From Gautieria morchelliformis (lineage: Eukaryota > Basidiomycota > Agaricomycetes > Gomphales > Gomphaceae): a DNA stretch of 64,000 nucleotides. Each line of letters starts with the position of its first letter. Within the stretch, counting starts at the first letter, position 1. Positions 22,268 to 33,017 of the stretch are shown here, piece by piece. The notes beneath the pieces are model-generated. The model was not told where the DNA came from. It saw only the letters and a program-made list of their open reading frames with translations, and did not search any database. The stretch is from assembly GCA_015179125.1 (NCBI GenBank), contig WHVA01000021.1:420777-484776 (forward strand), in the 5' to 3' direction. The position numbers and the translations under genes were made by a program.

Positions 22268-23367
22268 TAGTGATGGGCACAGCCTGGCTTGGCCTGAAAG
22301 CCATGGCTTTGGCCTGGCTAGCGCTGGCTTTGGCTTGGATCATCCTGAGCCAGGCCGTTGGCACTTGGCCTGGCTTGGCTCCAGCTTGGCCTTGGCTTGG
22401 GCCATGGCCAGTTGGTTGGGGAATGGCTTGAATCCCATTGTAGACACAGATATAATTTTTTTGTATGTAGTGCAAAAGAGATTAAAATTCTTCATTAAAA
22501 TTCTTCCTTGTGATGTCATCGCAAATCACTATCCAACTCGAAGCCTGAGTCAGGCTTGCCCTCGCTGGTTGATACCTCCATGCCATCCTCTTCACATAAC
22601 AGCTCTATTTCTACCTTCAAACTCGGGCTAGCTTCACATACTAGAATGTCATTGTGCAGGGCGCATTTGACTACTTGAAGTGCCTCCACCACATCGCCTC
22701 TCAAGCGGTTACGGCGTTTTGTAATGGTGGTGCCTGAGCTAGAAAAGGTGCATTTGGAGGATACAGATGACGCGATTATAGCCAGGTAGTCGAAGGCCAA
22801 TGATTCCCAAATGGGGTATCGCCACCCGTTGGCCTTTTTTGCAGTTAGCTCATGTGTATCCTGTGTTCAAAGGCCGTAGGATTTACCCCCCACCACTGCA
22901 TCAATGTCATTCCTTGCGATATACGGTCAGGTGACCGAAGGAAGATGTTGAAGTTGGGATCACGTAACGCCGCACTGGGTTTCACCACGCGTCCAGTGCT
23001 TGTGATTGTTCGCGCTTTAACTAACTCAATTTCAGGATCAGAAGAATCATCGGAATCATCAATACGATGACGACGCATGGCAAGTGGGTAGAGAGTAAGG
23101 TTTAAGGCCACTGTAACTACACTACATATCATGAAAAACCTTTTATGTACGTGCCAGTATCAGAGCAAAGATGTCCTTTTTGGCGACCGAAGATCCTGGA
23201 TTTAAGCGCCTGCAGGCCCTGGCTTCCCTGGCTCGGCTCTGGCCTGTCAAAACCTGAGCCAGGCCCTGGAGCCGGATGTGCCAGCGGCTTGGGCCTGGTT
23301 TGGCTCGGCCTATTGGCGGCTTGGCTTAGCCCGGCAGACGGCCTGGGCCGAGCCGTGCCCATCACTA
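22268..23367 (-). mobile_element. hAT element, deletion derivative, TSD ACTGGAAC
   Basis: A 1,100-bp element with terminal inverted repeats TAGTGATGGGCAC (left, 22268) and the same sequence on the opposite strand at the right end (23367). It is flanked by the 8-bp duplication ACTGGAAC at 22260-22267 and 23368-23375. Both ends are followed by subterminal GGCTTGGCCTGG-type repeats. Only the C-terminal part of the transposase remains, so movement would need a full-length relative. Confidence 0.96.
22516..23132 (-). pseudogene. hAT transposase C-terminal (dimerisation) fragment
   Basis: The minus strand reads WGVNPTAF (about 22880). After a one-base frame change near 22855 it continues with NGWRYPIWESLAFDYLAI, SSVSSKCTFSSSG and TKRRNRL...VEALQVVKCAL, ending at a stop at 22516. 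This is the classic hAT C-terminal dimerisation domain: the YP..., LA.DYLAI, S..CTFSS and RRNRL blocks are in order. An Asp/Ser-rich segment lies upstream (23060). The catalytic RNase-H-like core and zinc finger are absent. Confidence 0.92.
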
Positions 23368-23381
23368 ACTGGAACGTTCAG

Positions 23382-23505
23382 TGGAAAACCTAAACCAGCG
23401 TGTTTTTCTGATTTTCTCAACGATCTGGTCGGTTTCTTGTTCAACTTGAACAAGAAACCGACCAGATCGTCGAGAAAATAAAAAACACACGCTGGCTGTT
23501 TTCCA
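23382..23505. repeat. 124-bp hairpin (TGGAAAAC ends)
   Basis: Two inverted arms of about 60 bp meet at GTTCAACTTGAAC with almost no loop. Ends are TGGAAAACC and GTTTTCCA. It begins 6 bp after the right hAT duplication. A tiny MITE is likely, but no duplication is evident. Confidence 0.8.
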
Positions 23506-23579
23506 ACAATACCATCGTCTTGCTGGACAGATTCCAGCTTCACCGTGCGTCTGGTAAACTAAGGGCCGTAGCTATGCCC

Positions 23580-24146
23580 GTAGCCGGAATTATGATGCCA
23601 CAGGAGATGTGCCATTGCCGTGTCGTCCACCCTGTTACTAGGGCCAAACGTCGGCCGGGTTTCCATTGAGGCAACGAAAGCTTTCGCTGTCTCCTCATCA
23701 TCTCCAGTGAGATCAATGACAGAGTTTGGCCGTGCAGCTATAAAAGTCGCATAAGTAATGCTCTATCAGCTCATGCATAACGTACGGCTTGGACTAGCGG
23801 CATTGAGCGCACCACTAGGTATCCAGTTCGATGGTACCTCCTGGCGTGGCACTGGTCCATACTTCTTTGTTTGCTCAGCCGCCTATGTGCTACCGGTTAC
23901 GGCCTCTGGAATTGGCCACAGGTCAAATTTACTCACAGTCGCGCCGTCTAACAGCGCAGCGGCAACGTGATCTGCATTCCAGTCATACTTCTGCAAAACC
24001 TCTATCATAATGGAGTGCTGGTCTGCTGCTTCAATGGGTGAGAATTATTGTGTTTACTGGCGTCGCGCGTGTTGTTCATCGCATCCTGTTTGCAGTCCTA
24101 GTAACATCTGACCAAGCGTTTCTCGCTCCTGATCTGTTGTTACCAT
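23580..24146 (-). pseudogene. N-terminal fragment of a USP25/28-like ubiquitin hydrolase
   Basis: The minus strand starts MVTTDQERETLGQMLLGLQ at 24146. After an intron-like gap it continues IEVLQKYDWNADHVAAALLDG (about 24010-23950), a UBA/CUE-like helical motif, with a GTGAGT donor after it. A later segment reads VIDLTGDDEETAKAFVASME (about 23720-23660) and TFGPSNRVDD. In fungal members of this deubiquitinase family a UBA-like helix, the IDLTGDD...A...S ubiquitin-interacting segment and FGPSNR occur in this order before the catalytic domain. The catalytic domain is not in the window; hairpin and hAT insertions occupy the downstream side. The family call is inference from these motifs. Confidence 0.5.
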
Positions 24147-24397
24147 GTTCAGCAATGCGGTGGTTCACTGTATAATTGTCAGGATGTCAATCGTTAATTG
24201 CAGACGAAATCGCAAATTCAAAGGGGGTGCCACGCAACCGTCACTGGGAGATGTAACATTTTCCAAGGCGCACCGAAACCATCGATTCTCGATCCTGAAT
24301 GTCAGAGTTCGTGGAAAGCATGAGGTTCATTGCTGAGCCTGAGCTCGAGCTTCAAGCTTCAAGCTTCAAGGTTCAAGGCAGCCAAGGAAGAATGCTC
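24147..24397. other. Spacer with short AAGCTTC repeat
   Basis: No gene seen. Positions 24350-24376 contain three to four AAGCTTC/AAGGTTC units just before the MULE-like element. Confidence 0.5.
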
Positions 24398-24406
24398 CAT
24401 TCCGCG

Positions 24407-25093
24407 GGGTGACCTTAAATCCCCACCCCGAGGCTTCTCCGAGGCTTCAAACTCCGACGCACCCCTCACCACCCACAAGGCTTCGTGTACATCAGTAATT
24501 AGAAATATACCAATTAAGAGATTAAAAAAATTGTTGAGTGTAAATTTTACTGTTTCTCCCGGGCGCACGAAGAGGACCGACCATTCACCGACCCGACCCT
24601 CCCTCGCTACGCTCGGGGGGTCCCCCGAACCGGGTCGGTTCAGGTCGGCACGCTAAAGCCTCGTTCGTGCATCCAAAATAGTATATGTGTATCGTGAATT
24701 TCATATACCAACAATTAACATGCCACATTGAGGTATAGAAAGAAACTAGAGAAAAAGCAAATACGGCCAGTGAACCATTTACAAAAAAAATGCAAGTGCC
24801 AAGAATATTTTTGCGCTCAGCAGAGCTCGAACCCACACCCAGCCCCACGCATACTTAACAACTTAACCACTGCACGAAGCAGACTGCATACAGCAATATA
24901 CCCTTTAAATATTATATATTCAGATCTGAGACGCTTATATTTACGTAACATGTTTTACTCTTTCAGAATGTTTCTAACGCATTTTATTGCCATTATATTA
25001 AGTTTTTCTTTATAAATAAATTTCATTGCGATGTGGAGAACTTACGCGAGCGTGTGCGTCGGAGTCCGAAGCGTCGGGGATTTAAGGCTTTCC
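24407..25093. mobile_element. MULE-like non-autonomous element, TSD CATTCCGCG
   Basis: A 687-bp element with imperfect terminal inverted repeats: the left end GGGTGACCTTAAATCCCC matches GGAAAGCCTTAAATCCCC on the reverse strand at the right end, and further inside both ends share ACTCCGACGCAC. It is flanked by a 9-bp duplication, CATTCCGCG, at 24398-24406 and 25094-25102. A 9-bp duplication points to the Mutator superfamily. The interior is AT-rich without a transposase. Confidence 0.82.
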
Positions 25094-25102
25094 CATTCCG
25101 CG

Positions 25103-25677
25103 AGATCACAAGCTGGTATCCTCGACTGTGTGTTGTCATCCAATGACTCTTGGGAGACGGTCATTCACTGAGATTGACCTGTGCATCAGTGCACCATCCG
25201 CCAGTAGTAGCAAGTCGCCACTTTCAAGCACTACTGTAGCCGCACAATGGCTCAATAACACGTCACGGCGCCCTTTGAGCCAAGCCATTTTGGGCGCTTG
25301 TAACACGTCACTGTGGCTTCTGAGCCTTCATCCAGTCGATTGTGTCACAGTAAGATATACAAGCGTCGCCTGCGCTTCGCTTCGGCAAATGGGTAAGAGG
25401 AGGCAACAACTGGGATAAGTTGGCAAGAGTAGTAGGTGTACATTACAAAGGGAAGTAGAAGGGGAGACATTTTTAGTAGTATGTGTACATTAGAGCAACG
25501 CTCATGAAGAAGAGATGGTTTTATACAATGCAAGTAGAGAAAAGGGTTCTACATTTCATGTTGAGACCAAAGCACGTGAAGCTATGGAAGATATCAAACA
25601 GGCTTCTAAATTAGAGTGACAGTGAAAACGTACGTGTGGGAAACCTTTTCTTTGAAATTCAACCTGTGTTGAAAAAT
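25103..25677. other. No feature recognised
   Basis: About 575 bp between the MULE-like element and the next gene fragment. A purine-rich repeat-like stretch (GTAGTAGGTGTACATT near 25430 and GTAGTATGTGTACATT near 25475) is the only structure noticed. Confidence 0.45.
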
Positions 25678-26515
25678 TCATGGGGATAAAACGGTGAGAG
25701 TCTGTGAATTAAAAGTCGCGTGGAGTGAGGGTGAAAACAAAAAGGAGAGAGGCTTACCGGATAGGGGGGAAAGGTCATGCAGATGTAATTCAGAAGGACT
25801 ATTGTTAAGGGAGATTTCGTCCAGCGTCAGTTGGTCATTAGCCAGAGCGAGGGGAAATTCTCCATGGCGTGGGGGAAGAGCTGGGTCCATGGGTGAAGGG
25901 TGATTGTTGTGGTGGTGAGGGAGTAGAGGACCCATGAAGCCAGGTGCAATGATAAGGGAGATGTCGTTCAGGGCAATATTGAGGTCTCCGAAGGCATTCA
26001 TGCCATGGAGAGTTCCATAGACGTAAACAGACGCGCCGATGTCAAGGGTAGCTGTTTGATTGTGGAGGAGAGAGTGATGGTGACAGACGCATCTAAGAAA
26101 GGACAGGTGGGGTTAGAGTGGCCATGGAAGGAAGGGAGACATACTCCAAGAGGAAACTGTTGGTGGGATCTCTGACATAGTCAGCGACGGCAAGATTGAA
26201 GGTGTGAGTGCCGGAATGCAAGTCATATTTGGCATCCACAATAGCACCCATAGCGGAAACAGCGGTGGAGTCATGAAGGGAGGGGGAAGGTTCGGATTTG
26301 TCGTAAGTGGAAAGGGAAATAACGTCCATGAAAATGGGGGCAAACCGAGGGGCGAAGATGTGGCCTAGCACGTGCACGGGGGTGCCATCAGGAAGGTGAG
26401 GGCTTTCTGGCAGACTGTAAACCTTCATTTGCCGAGACAGGGTACGCTTAGGTACGGCTTCAAGGATAGCATCATAAAAAGAATATTTAGTGGAATATGA
26501 TGATGAGAAAATGAA
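25678..26515 (-). pseudogene. Unrecognised fungal protein gene, 5'-truncated
   Basis: Two minus-strand open segments read as one protein. The upstream one (26515-26093) contains YSFYDAILEAVPKRTLSRQ, LPDGTPVHVLGHIFAPRF and DAKYDLHSGTHTFNLAVADY; the downstream one (26060-25678) contains VYVYGTLHG and GDLNIALNDISLI. Alternating beta-strand-like text with VHVLGHI and VYVYGTLHG suggests a small repeated beta-barrel, possibly OB-like, but that is a guess. The upstream end is cut at about 26518, where plus-strand Gypsy-2 begins. Stops separate the two segments, either an intron or decay. Confidence 0.4.
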
Positions 26516-26518
26516 AGT

Positions 26519-27839
26519 AATCAAATTTTGCCAAGGGCTAGACCCGAGCCTGCAGAACAAAGTGGCACTGCTCGGAGATAGTGCCCCAGACTTTGACGAC
26601 CCCGAAGAATGGTACGAGGCTTCCCGAAGAGTTTCCCAAAACTGAGACGCGAATGAGGCATTCCTTGAAACAAGCCGAGGCTTCGGCAGGCCCACCCGAG
26701 GCACTAGATCCTTCCCAAAGGCTGCCATAATCCCTGTGTTCAATCCTGAGCCCCTGTACCGTGGGCCGAGGCAAACTACCGCCTCAGCCCTGCCAAGAGA
26801 TGGCCCGGCCCCAATGGATGTAGATACTACACACCGAGGCGGCCGCCCCTCGGTAACTTGCTACCGATGCTGCAAGTCGGGACACTATGCCTGAGAGTGC
26901 CCCCAAGCCTTCGACATTCAAACCATGACCCTCGAAGAAAAACTAGAGATGGTCCCGGAGCTCCTTGCCCTAGCTGATGCAAGCCGAATGGCCTCCAAGT
27001 GGGGAAAGGAACACGCAACTCAAGAGGTGATGAAGGATGCGGAAGGGCCGATGTGGGTGAGGAGTGTGCCCCCGTTGCCTGTACATAACCGGTTCTCTTG
27101 CCTTGAAGTTGAGAATGAAATGCCCCCATTCGCCTCACCTTTGCAAGAGAACTCGGTGGAAGCCACACAAAAAACCTGCCGGTTGTACATGCCCCATCTT
27201 CAGGCCTTCGAGAAAAGAATTCCAAGACAGTGCATGATCAGCTCAACCAGCACCACAAAATCCCTAGTGGTCAAGGTGGAAATTCAAACCACTGACACTG
27301 GGGAGGTTAAGTCCAGAGCCACCCTGATTGACAGTGGGGCCACCGGGATGTTCATGGACCGAGCATACGTGGAAAGGAACCGTCTCAGTATGCAGAAACT
27401 CCAAAGGCCGATCTACATATGCAATGTGGACAGGAGTCCAAACACCTCGGGAGCCGTTACCGAAGTCATAGACGCCATCCTCCGGTTCAATGGGCATTCA
27501 GAGAGAACTACATTTGTAGTCGCCTCCCTTGGGGTGCAAGACATCATCATCGGCTTCCCCTGGCTCCGCGATCATAACCCAGAGATCGACTGGCAATCCA
27601 GCAAGATTTCCATGAGTCGCTGCCCAGATAGGTGCCACACATGCCGAGCTGAGGAGCATGGAGAGCCAAAGGAACTAAGACAGGCTGAGAGGAAGCTGCG
27701 GAAGTGCCACTCAGGCCCGCACCTGGCAATCGTCGATGAGAGTGACGGCTCTGACGACGAAGCCGAGGAGGGCCCCTCGGAAGCCACAGCTCCAAGAGGG
27801 GGACCACTTACTCTATGTGGACTTACCCCCCGAGCCTGA
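26519..27839 (+). pseudogene. Gypsy-2 gag C-terminus and protease
   Basis: The element begins inside gag (FCQGLDPSLQNKVALLGD). A zinc knuckle of the form C-x2-C-x4-H-x4-C lies near 26860-26905, broken by an in-frame TGA between its His and last Cys. The protease region follows in the frame opened at 26925, with the active-site motif LIDSGATGMFMD near 27330 and the flap/tail IIGFPWLRDHNPEIDW near 27550. One further stop lies near 26645. Pol continues in another frame from about 27736, overlapping the end of this segment. Confidence 0.88.
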
Positions 27840-30222
27840 ACCCAAGGTTATCCAAGCAGCAACCACGACATCTCAACGGCTTGCCGAGGCTTCCCAGAAG
27901 TACACCAAAGCCAAGGCCCAGATCCTGGAGTGCCTGCAGGAATTTGAAGAGGTCTTCACCAAAGAATCCTTTGATACCCTGCCGACTTGCAAGGTCTGGG
28001 ACCATGCGATTGAGCTCAAGCCCGGATGCAAGCCAACGAACTGCAAGGTGTACCCGCTCTCCCCCTCGGAGCAGATTGAATTGGACGACTTCCTGCGGGA
28101 AAACCTCTGTACTGGGAGGATCACCCCATCTAAGTCCCCTATGGCATCCCCGGTCTTCTTCATCAAGAAGAAGGATGGATCCCTCCGGCTTGTACAGGAT
28201 TACCGAGCCTTGAATGCAATCACAATCAAGAATCAGTACCCGAATCCCCTCATCTCCGAGCTCATCAACCAACTCCGAGGGGCGAAGTACTTTACGAAGC
28301 TGGATGTTCAATGGGGGTTTAACAACGTCCAGATTCGGCAAGGGGACGAGTGGAAGGCTGCCTTCCGGACGAACCGAGGCCTGTTCGAACCTTGGGTCAT
28401 GTTCTTCGGCCTTACAAACAGCCCAGCAACCTTCCAGACCATGATGAATGATGTTTTCCGAGATATGATTATGGAAGGTGTCATCTGTGTGTACCTCAAC
28501 GACATCGTTATATTCACAAAACACTCTCGGAACATCGGAAGGTTGTGCGAAGGGTCTTGGAGAGGCTTCGGGAGTACAAGCTGTTCCTCAAACCCAAGAA
28601 ATGCGAGTTTGAGAAAACCTGGATTGAGTACCTTGGGCTCATTGTCTCGGAAGGAGCAGTAGAGGTGGACCCGGTGAAGGTGACAGGTGTCTCCGAGTGG
28701 CTGACGCCTTGGAACCGACGCGAAGTGCAGTCCTTCGTCGGCTTCATAAACTTCTACCGCCGGTTCATCCAGGGCTTCTTTCATCACGCTCCACCCCTCT
28801 TCGACCTGACCAAGAAGGATGTCCCCTGGGTTTGGGCCGAGGTCGAGCAAGCCGCCTTCGACAAGCTCAAGCAGTTGATCACCTCGGCCCCAATCCTGGT
28901 ATTCCCAGATGACCTCCGCCCTTTCCGGGTAGAAGCCGACGTGTCCAATGCGGCTACCGGGGCTGTCCTGTCCCAGCAATCCCAGCAAGATGAGAAGTGG
29001 CACCCGATCGCCTACTTCTCCAAGCGTCTGAGCCCCATCAAATGGAATTATGAGATCCACAACAAAGAGATGCTGGCGATCATCCAGGCATTAGAAAAGT
29101 GGCGACACTTCCTTGAAGGAGCTCACAGCCAAGTCGAGATCTGGACAGACCACAAAAACTTGGAGTATTTCTGCACGTCTAAGAAGCTCAACTGGAGACA
29201 TGCCCGGTGGTCCCTCTACTTGTCTCAGTTCGACTTCGAGTTGCACCACCGGCCAGGAAGGTCCATTGGTAAACCCGACGCCCTGTCCCAACGTGCAGAC
29301 CATGATTCTGGGAGTGGAGACAACACTGACCTGACACTGCTCCATCCTGAGCTCTTTGCGGTCCAGGTGCTTGAAGGAGTGACAGCTGGTGGCGAAGAAG
29401 CCAACATCCTCCGAGACATCCGCAGGGGTTTCTGAGATGGGGGAAGCGAGGAGTTGGTTGTGAAGGCAGTGGAAGAACTTCGGAAGGGGCACTCCAGCTC
29501 AGTACGAAGTGCCGAGTGGTCGGAGAGAGGCGGGCTGTTGCAATTCCGGGGAAAGATCTACATCCCAGATACGCATGACCTCCGGTGCCAAATCGTGTCC
29601 CAGCACCATGACACTCGAGTAGCTGGACATGCCGGGAGGTGGAAGACATTGGAACTGGTAGCACGGAACTATTGGTGGCCACAGATGCATCGGCCAGTAT
29701 GTAAGATCCTGTGACCTCTGCCTACACACCAAGGCCCAATGCCGACCCCCGATGGGTGAGCTGGTTCTGCTCCCAGTTCCCGAATCCCAGTGGGATACGG
29801 TTAGCGTAGACTTCATCGTCGAACTACCGGAATCCCATGGGTAAGACGCAGTCATGTGTGTAGTGGACCTAGTGAGCAAAAGGTCCCACTTCATCCCGAC
29901 CATGACCACAGTAACAGCCCTCGGGGCAGCCCGACTGTTCCTCAGGAATGTCTGGAAACTGCACGGGCTCCCGCGCCAGGTAGTTTCTGATCAAGGCCCC
30001 CAATTCGTGGCCGAGCTTACCTGAGAACTGTACCCTATGCTCGGGATTGGACTGGCCACGACGACCGCGTATCACCCGCAAGGGGACCGCCAGACAGAAC
30101 GCGTCAACCAAGAGCTCGAACAGTACCTTCGGCTCTTTGTGAACAAGAGGCAAGATGACTGGGATGAACTCCTCCCGCTCGCAGAGTTCCAGTACAACAA
30201 CCATGGCCACTCTTCAACCCGA
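27736..30222 (+). pseudogene. Gypsy-2 pol: RT, RNase H, integrase core
   Basis: RT begins in the frame 27736-28545, with SPVFFIKKKDGSLRLVQDYR and FTKLDVQWGFNNV. The catalytic box reads YLND instead of YLDD (about 28495), losing one metal-binding Asp. A frame change near 28545 leads to the thumb and RNase H (28545-29435; EIWTDHKNLEYF, RPGRSIGKPDALSQR). The H2C2 finger (about 29590-29730) is cut by a frameshift near 29705. The integrase core follows with VDFIVELPES, VVSDQGPQF and [10 protein letters not shown] supplying D, D and E. Stops at about 29840 and 30022 interrupt it. It ends abruptly at about 30222 at an LTR-A. Confidence 0.92.
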
Positions 30223-31591
30223 GAATGCCCAAGCGGAGCTCGCCCTATCTACAGTCGTAGCGAAATAGCCCGTGGCACTTGATGATGTAGCGTACAAGGT
30301 GTCACGGAAGGGTTGTCTGTAGCGACAATCCCTTCGCCATCAGCACAGAAAATAGTTCGAAGGCTAAGGTAACGACGATGAAGTATGAGAACTCACCAGT
30401 GATGCCTAAGTCCTCTTCTGGTCGAAGATAGAAATCTTCAGGAGAAGGCTCAAGACGATGATCACAGCGAGGTCAAGTTTGCACAAGATGGACGACGTAT
30501 GATAATTGAACTGGAGAATATACATGCGAATGTAAACTACTTATATCGAATGCTTGGAAGGCATCAGCGAATAGGAAAGAGGACGTCGTGAGTCAGGGTT
30601 GGATAGGGGTGCGCAGTCATGATACTAAGTAGATGGAATAAACATACAATAGAGTGAGGGGAAGAGTGCGAACATGAAACGACGGAGAGTAAAGGTGGCG
30701 AAGGCACTTATGTACAAAACCATGTCTTGGGACCCACATACATGCTACCCTGCACAGACTCTTCGTCTACTGGGTTGATCCCGCACGACCTACGGAAGGG
30801 ACGTCCCGCGAACACACTTTGGCCTTACGAACACCCAAAGGGGTTGGATTAAGAAGATGATGGGGTTAGTGATGAACCATCATGCCGGGTAAATGGTATT
30901 GATCGTATTTGATGGCATGCCTGCTGTCAGGGGACACCCTGTTTTCCATTTCCAATTCCGACACCACACCCAGTTCCGACTCCATTTCCGACTCCGCTTC
31001 CAGTTCCGATCCCATCTCCGCTTCCGCTTTCGGAAATGACTCCGCTTCTGGGAGAACTTCCACCAGTTCTGTTCGCCTTGCCAGTTCCACTCCAATTTCC
31101 GACTTCCGCTCTCGGAACAGTGTCGGAAATCAAGCGACTCGCATAATAGGTGGCATCAAGGGTCGATCAAGGGTCAGGGAGGTCAGGAGGATGCAGGGTT
31201 GATGGCGGGTGCCAAGTGTTGTCCATGGCTGCGCAGCATAGTATAATACGGGCTCGCTGACATTGGGGGTCCTTAGACTTTTCTCTTTGGATTTCCCCTT
31301 GTCAGGTGAGAATCCCCTCTCTTGTATACTCTGTTCATTTATACATACTTTGGATTTCCCCTTGTCAGTTGTGTGGTAGTGTGATCTCCACAATCAGCCA
31401 GGGTTGCCCTTACACCTGCTGGTGAAATGCACGAGCAGTGAATAGTGGTTCGGAGAATGGGGCGAACAGCGGATAGAGTGGACGTAGAGGAGGAGTGGTC
31501 GGAGGGTGAGGCGAACTCTGGCGAAGATGCTAGGGAGTGACGAGGGGGAACATAGAGGCAGTGGGGTAAGAGAAATAGACAGGTCATGACA
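30223..31591 (-). repeat. LTR-A, 3'-truncated, with nested LTR-C
   Basis: On the minus strand it starts TGTCATGACCTG at 31591 and follows LTR-A to within about 130 bp of its end. It then breaks at a junction with Gypsy-2 near 30222. The nested LTR-C occupies 30925-31414. Confidence 0.85.
30925..31414 (+). repeat. Solo LTR-C (Gypsy-2 LTR), TSD CCTGC
   Basis: A 490-bp LTR from TGTCAGGGGACACCC to GTTGCCCTTACA, flanked by CCTGC at 30920-30924 and 31415-31419. The first 200 bp are a TTCCGAC/TTCCAGT hexamer-like array that gives spurious Ser/Asp-rich ORFs. It contains a tandem of TTTGGATTTCCCCTTGTCAG. Confidence 0.94.
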
Positions 31592-32762
31592 GTGAACACA
31601 TGCGATGACCTTTGTCTCCGGACCAAAGCACAGTGATATCCGCCCATCAGAGAGCTCATTCCACTCCCGATTCCAGAATCCCGCTGGGACACCATCAGTG
31701 TCGACTTCATCGTTGAACTCCCAGAGTCTCATGGCTACGATGCAATTATGAACGTCGTGGACTCGGTAAGCAAGGTGTCCCACTTCATTCCGACGCACAC
31801 GACGATCACAGCCCTCGGAGCGGCCCGCCTGTTCCTTGCACATGTCTGGAAGTTGCATGGGCTCCAGAAGCAAGTCGTTTCTGACCGAGGTCCACAGTTC
31901 GTCGCAGAACTGACTCGGGAGCTCTACCGCCTGCTCGGCATAAAGCTGGCTGCCACCACAGCATACCATCCACAGGGTGACGGACAGATGGAACGGGTCA
32001 ATCAGGAGCTGGAGCAATATCTCCACCTCTTTGTCAATGAGAGGCAGGATGACTGGGACGAGTTACTTCCACTGGCGGAATTCCAATACAACAACCATGT
32101 ACATTCTGCCACACAACAGACTCCCTTCATGCTTGACTCCGGAAGACACCCGCGGATGGGCTTTCAACCACACCAGGCAGAGTCCCGACTCGAGACAGTC
32201 AATGAGTTCCGAGACCGCATGGACTCACCCTTTCGGAAGCCAAGCCTGCCCTTGTGAAGGCCAAGGATGACATGGCAAGGTACTACAACCAACACCGGGT
32301 TCCTGCCCCGGAGTACCAAGTTGGAGACAAGGTGTATCTAGATGCAAGTGACATTCGCACCACATGCCCTTCGCAGAAGCTTGCCCACCGCTACGTGTCT
32401 GACTTCCGAACTCCATGTCCCACCTACACCCCATCTTCAATGTAGTGAAGTTGCTCCCTGCGTTTGAGGACCCAATTCCAGGGCGGAAGGCTCATCTGCG
32501 ACCTCCAACAGAAATTGTAGATGTGGAAGAGCACTATGTGGTGGAATGGATCCTGGACAGCCGGTTTGTGTGAGGACGACTCCAATTCCTCGTGAAATGG
32601 GAAGGGTATGGGTATGAGGAGGATTCATGGTCCCAGAGCAAGATGTGTCCGCTCTGGACAAACTCCGCGAGTTCTATAGGACACACCCTGGGGCCCCTCA
32701 CCGAATCCGCTCGCTGGCCTTTCAATCCCTCATGTCCCGTGCTTCGAGGACGTAGCAGGTTA
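31592..32762 (+). pseudogene. Gypsy-2 second copy: integrase and chromodomain
   Basis: The copy starts at the last finger Cys pair region (CDDLCLRTKAQ) and carries an integrase core with VDFIVELPESHGYDA, VVSDRGPQF and [10 protein letters not shown]. An insertion-site-like C-terminus (NNHVHSATQQTPFML) and an SH3-like tail (YQVGDKVYLDASDI) follow. The chromodomain near 32520-32640 reads VEWILDSRF, a stop, then LQFLVKWEGYGYEEDSW. Frame changes near 32235 and 32560 disable it. The end runs directly into a polypurine tract and LTR-C, which assigns LTR-C to this family. Confidence 0.9.
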
Positions 32763-32774
32763 GAGGGGGGGTGA
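32763..32774 (+). other. Gypsy-2 polypurine tract
   Basis: GAGGGGGGGTGA directly precedes TGTCAGGGGACACCC at 32775. Confidence 0.75.
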
Positions 32775-33017
32775 TGTCAGGGGACACCCTGTGTTCGATT
32801 TACAGTTCCGACACCACACCAAGTTCCGACTCCATTTCTGAGTCCGGTTCCGGTTCCGATTCCATCTCCGACTCCGCTTTCGGAAATGATTCTCCTTCTG
32901 GCAGAGCTTCCACCAGTTCTGTTCGCCTTGCCAATCCCACTCCAATTTCTGACTTCCGCTCTCAGAACAGTGTCAGAAGTCAAGCGACTCACGTAATAGG
33001 TGGCATCAAGGGTCAAT
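32775..33017 (+). repeat. Gypsy-2 3' LTR (LTR-C), truncated
   Basis: The first about 240 bp of LTR-C, including its hexamer array, joined abruptly near 33017 to Gypsy-2 integrase tail sequence of another copy. Confidence 0.85.

Noticed and set aside
24815-24885. A genuine tRNA gene
   Set aside because: A- and B-box-like text is present on the reverse strand, but acceptor and T stems do not pair convincingly.
30909-31202. Ser/Asp-rich ORF (also at 32771-33067 and 53620-53808)
   Set aside because: It arises from the TTCCGAC hexamer array in LTR-C and recurs with each LTR copy; antisense frames are equally open.
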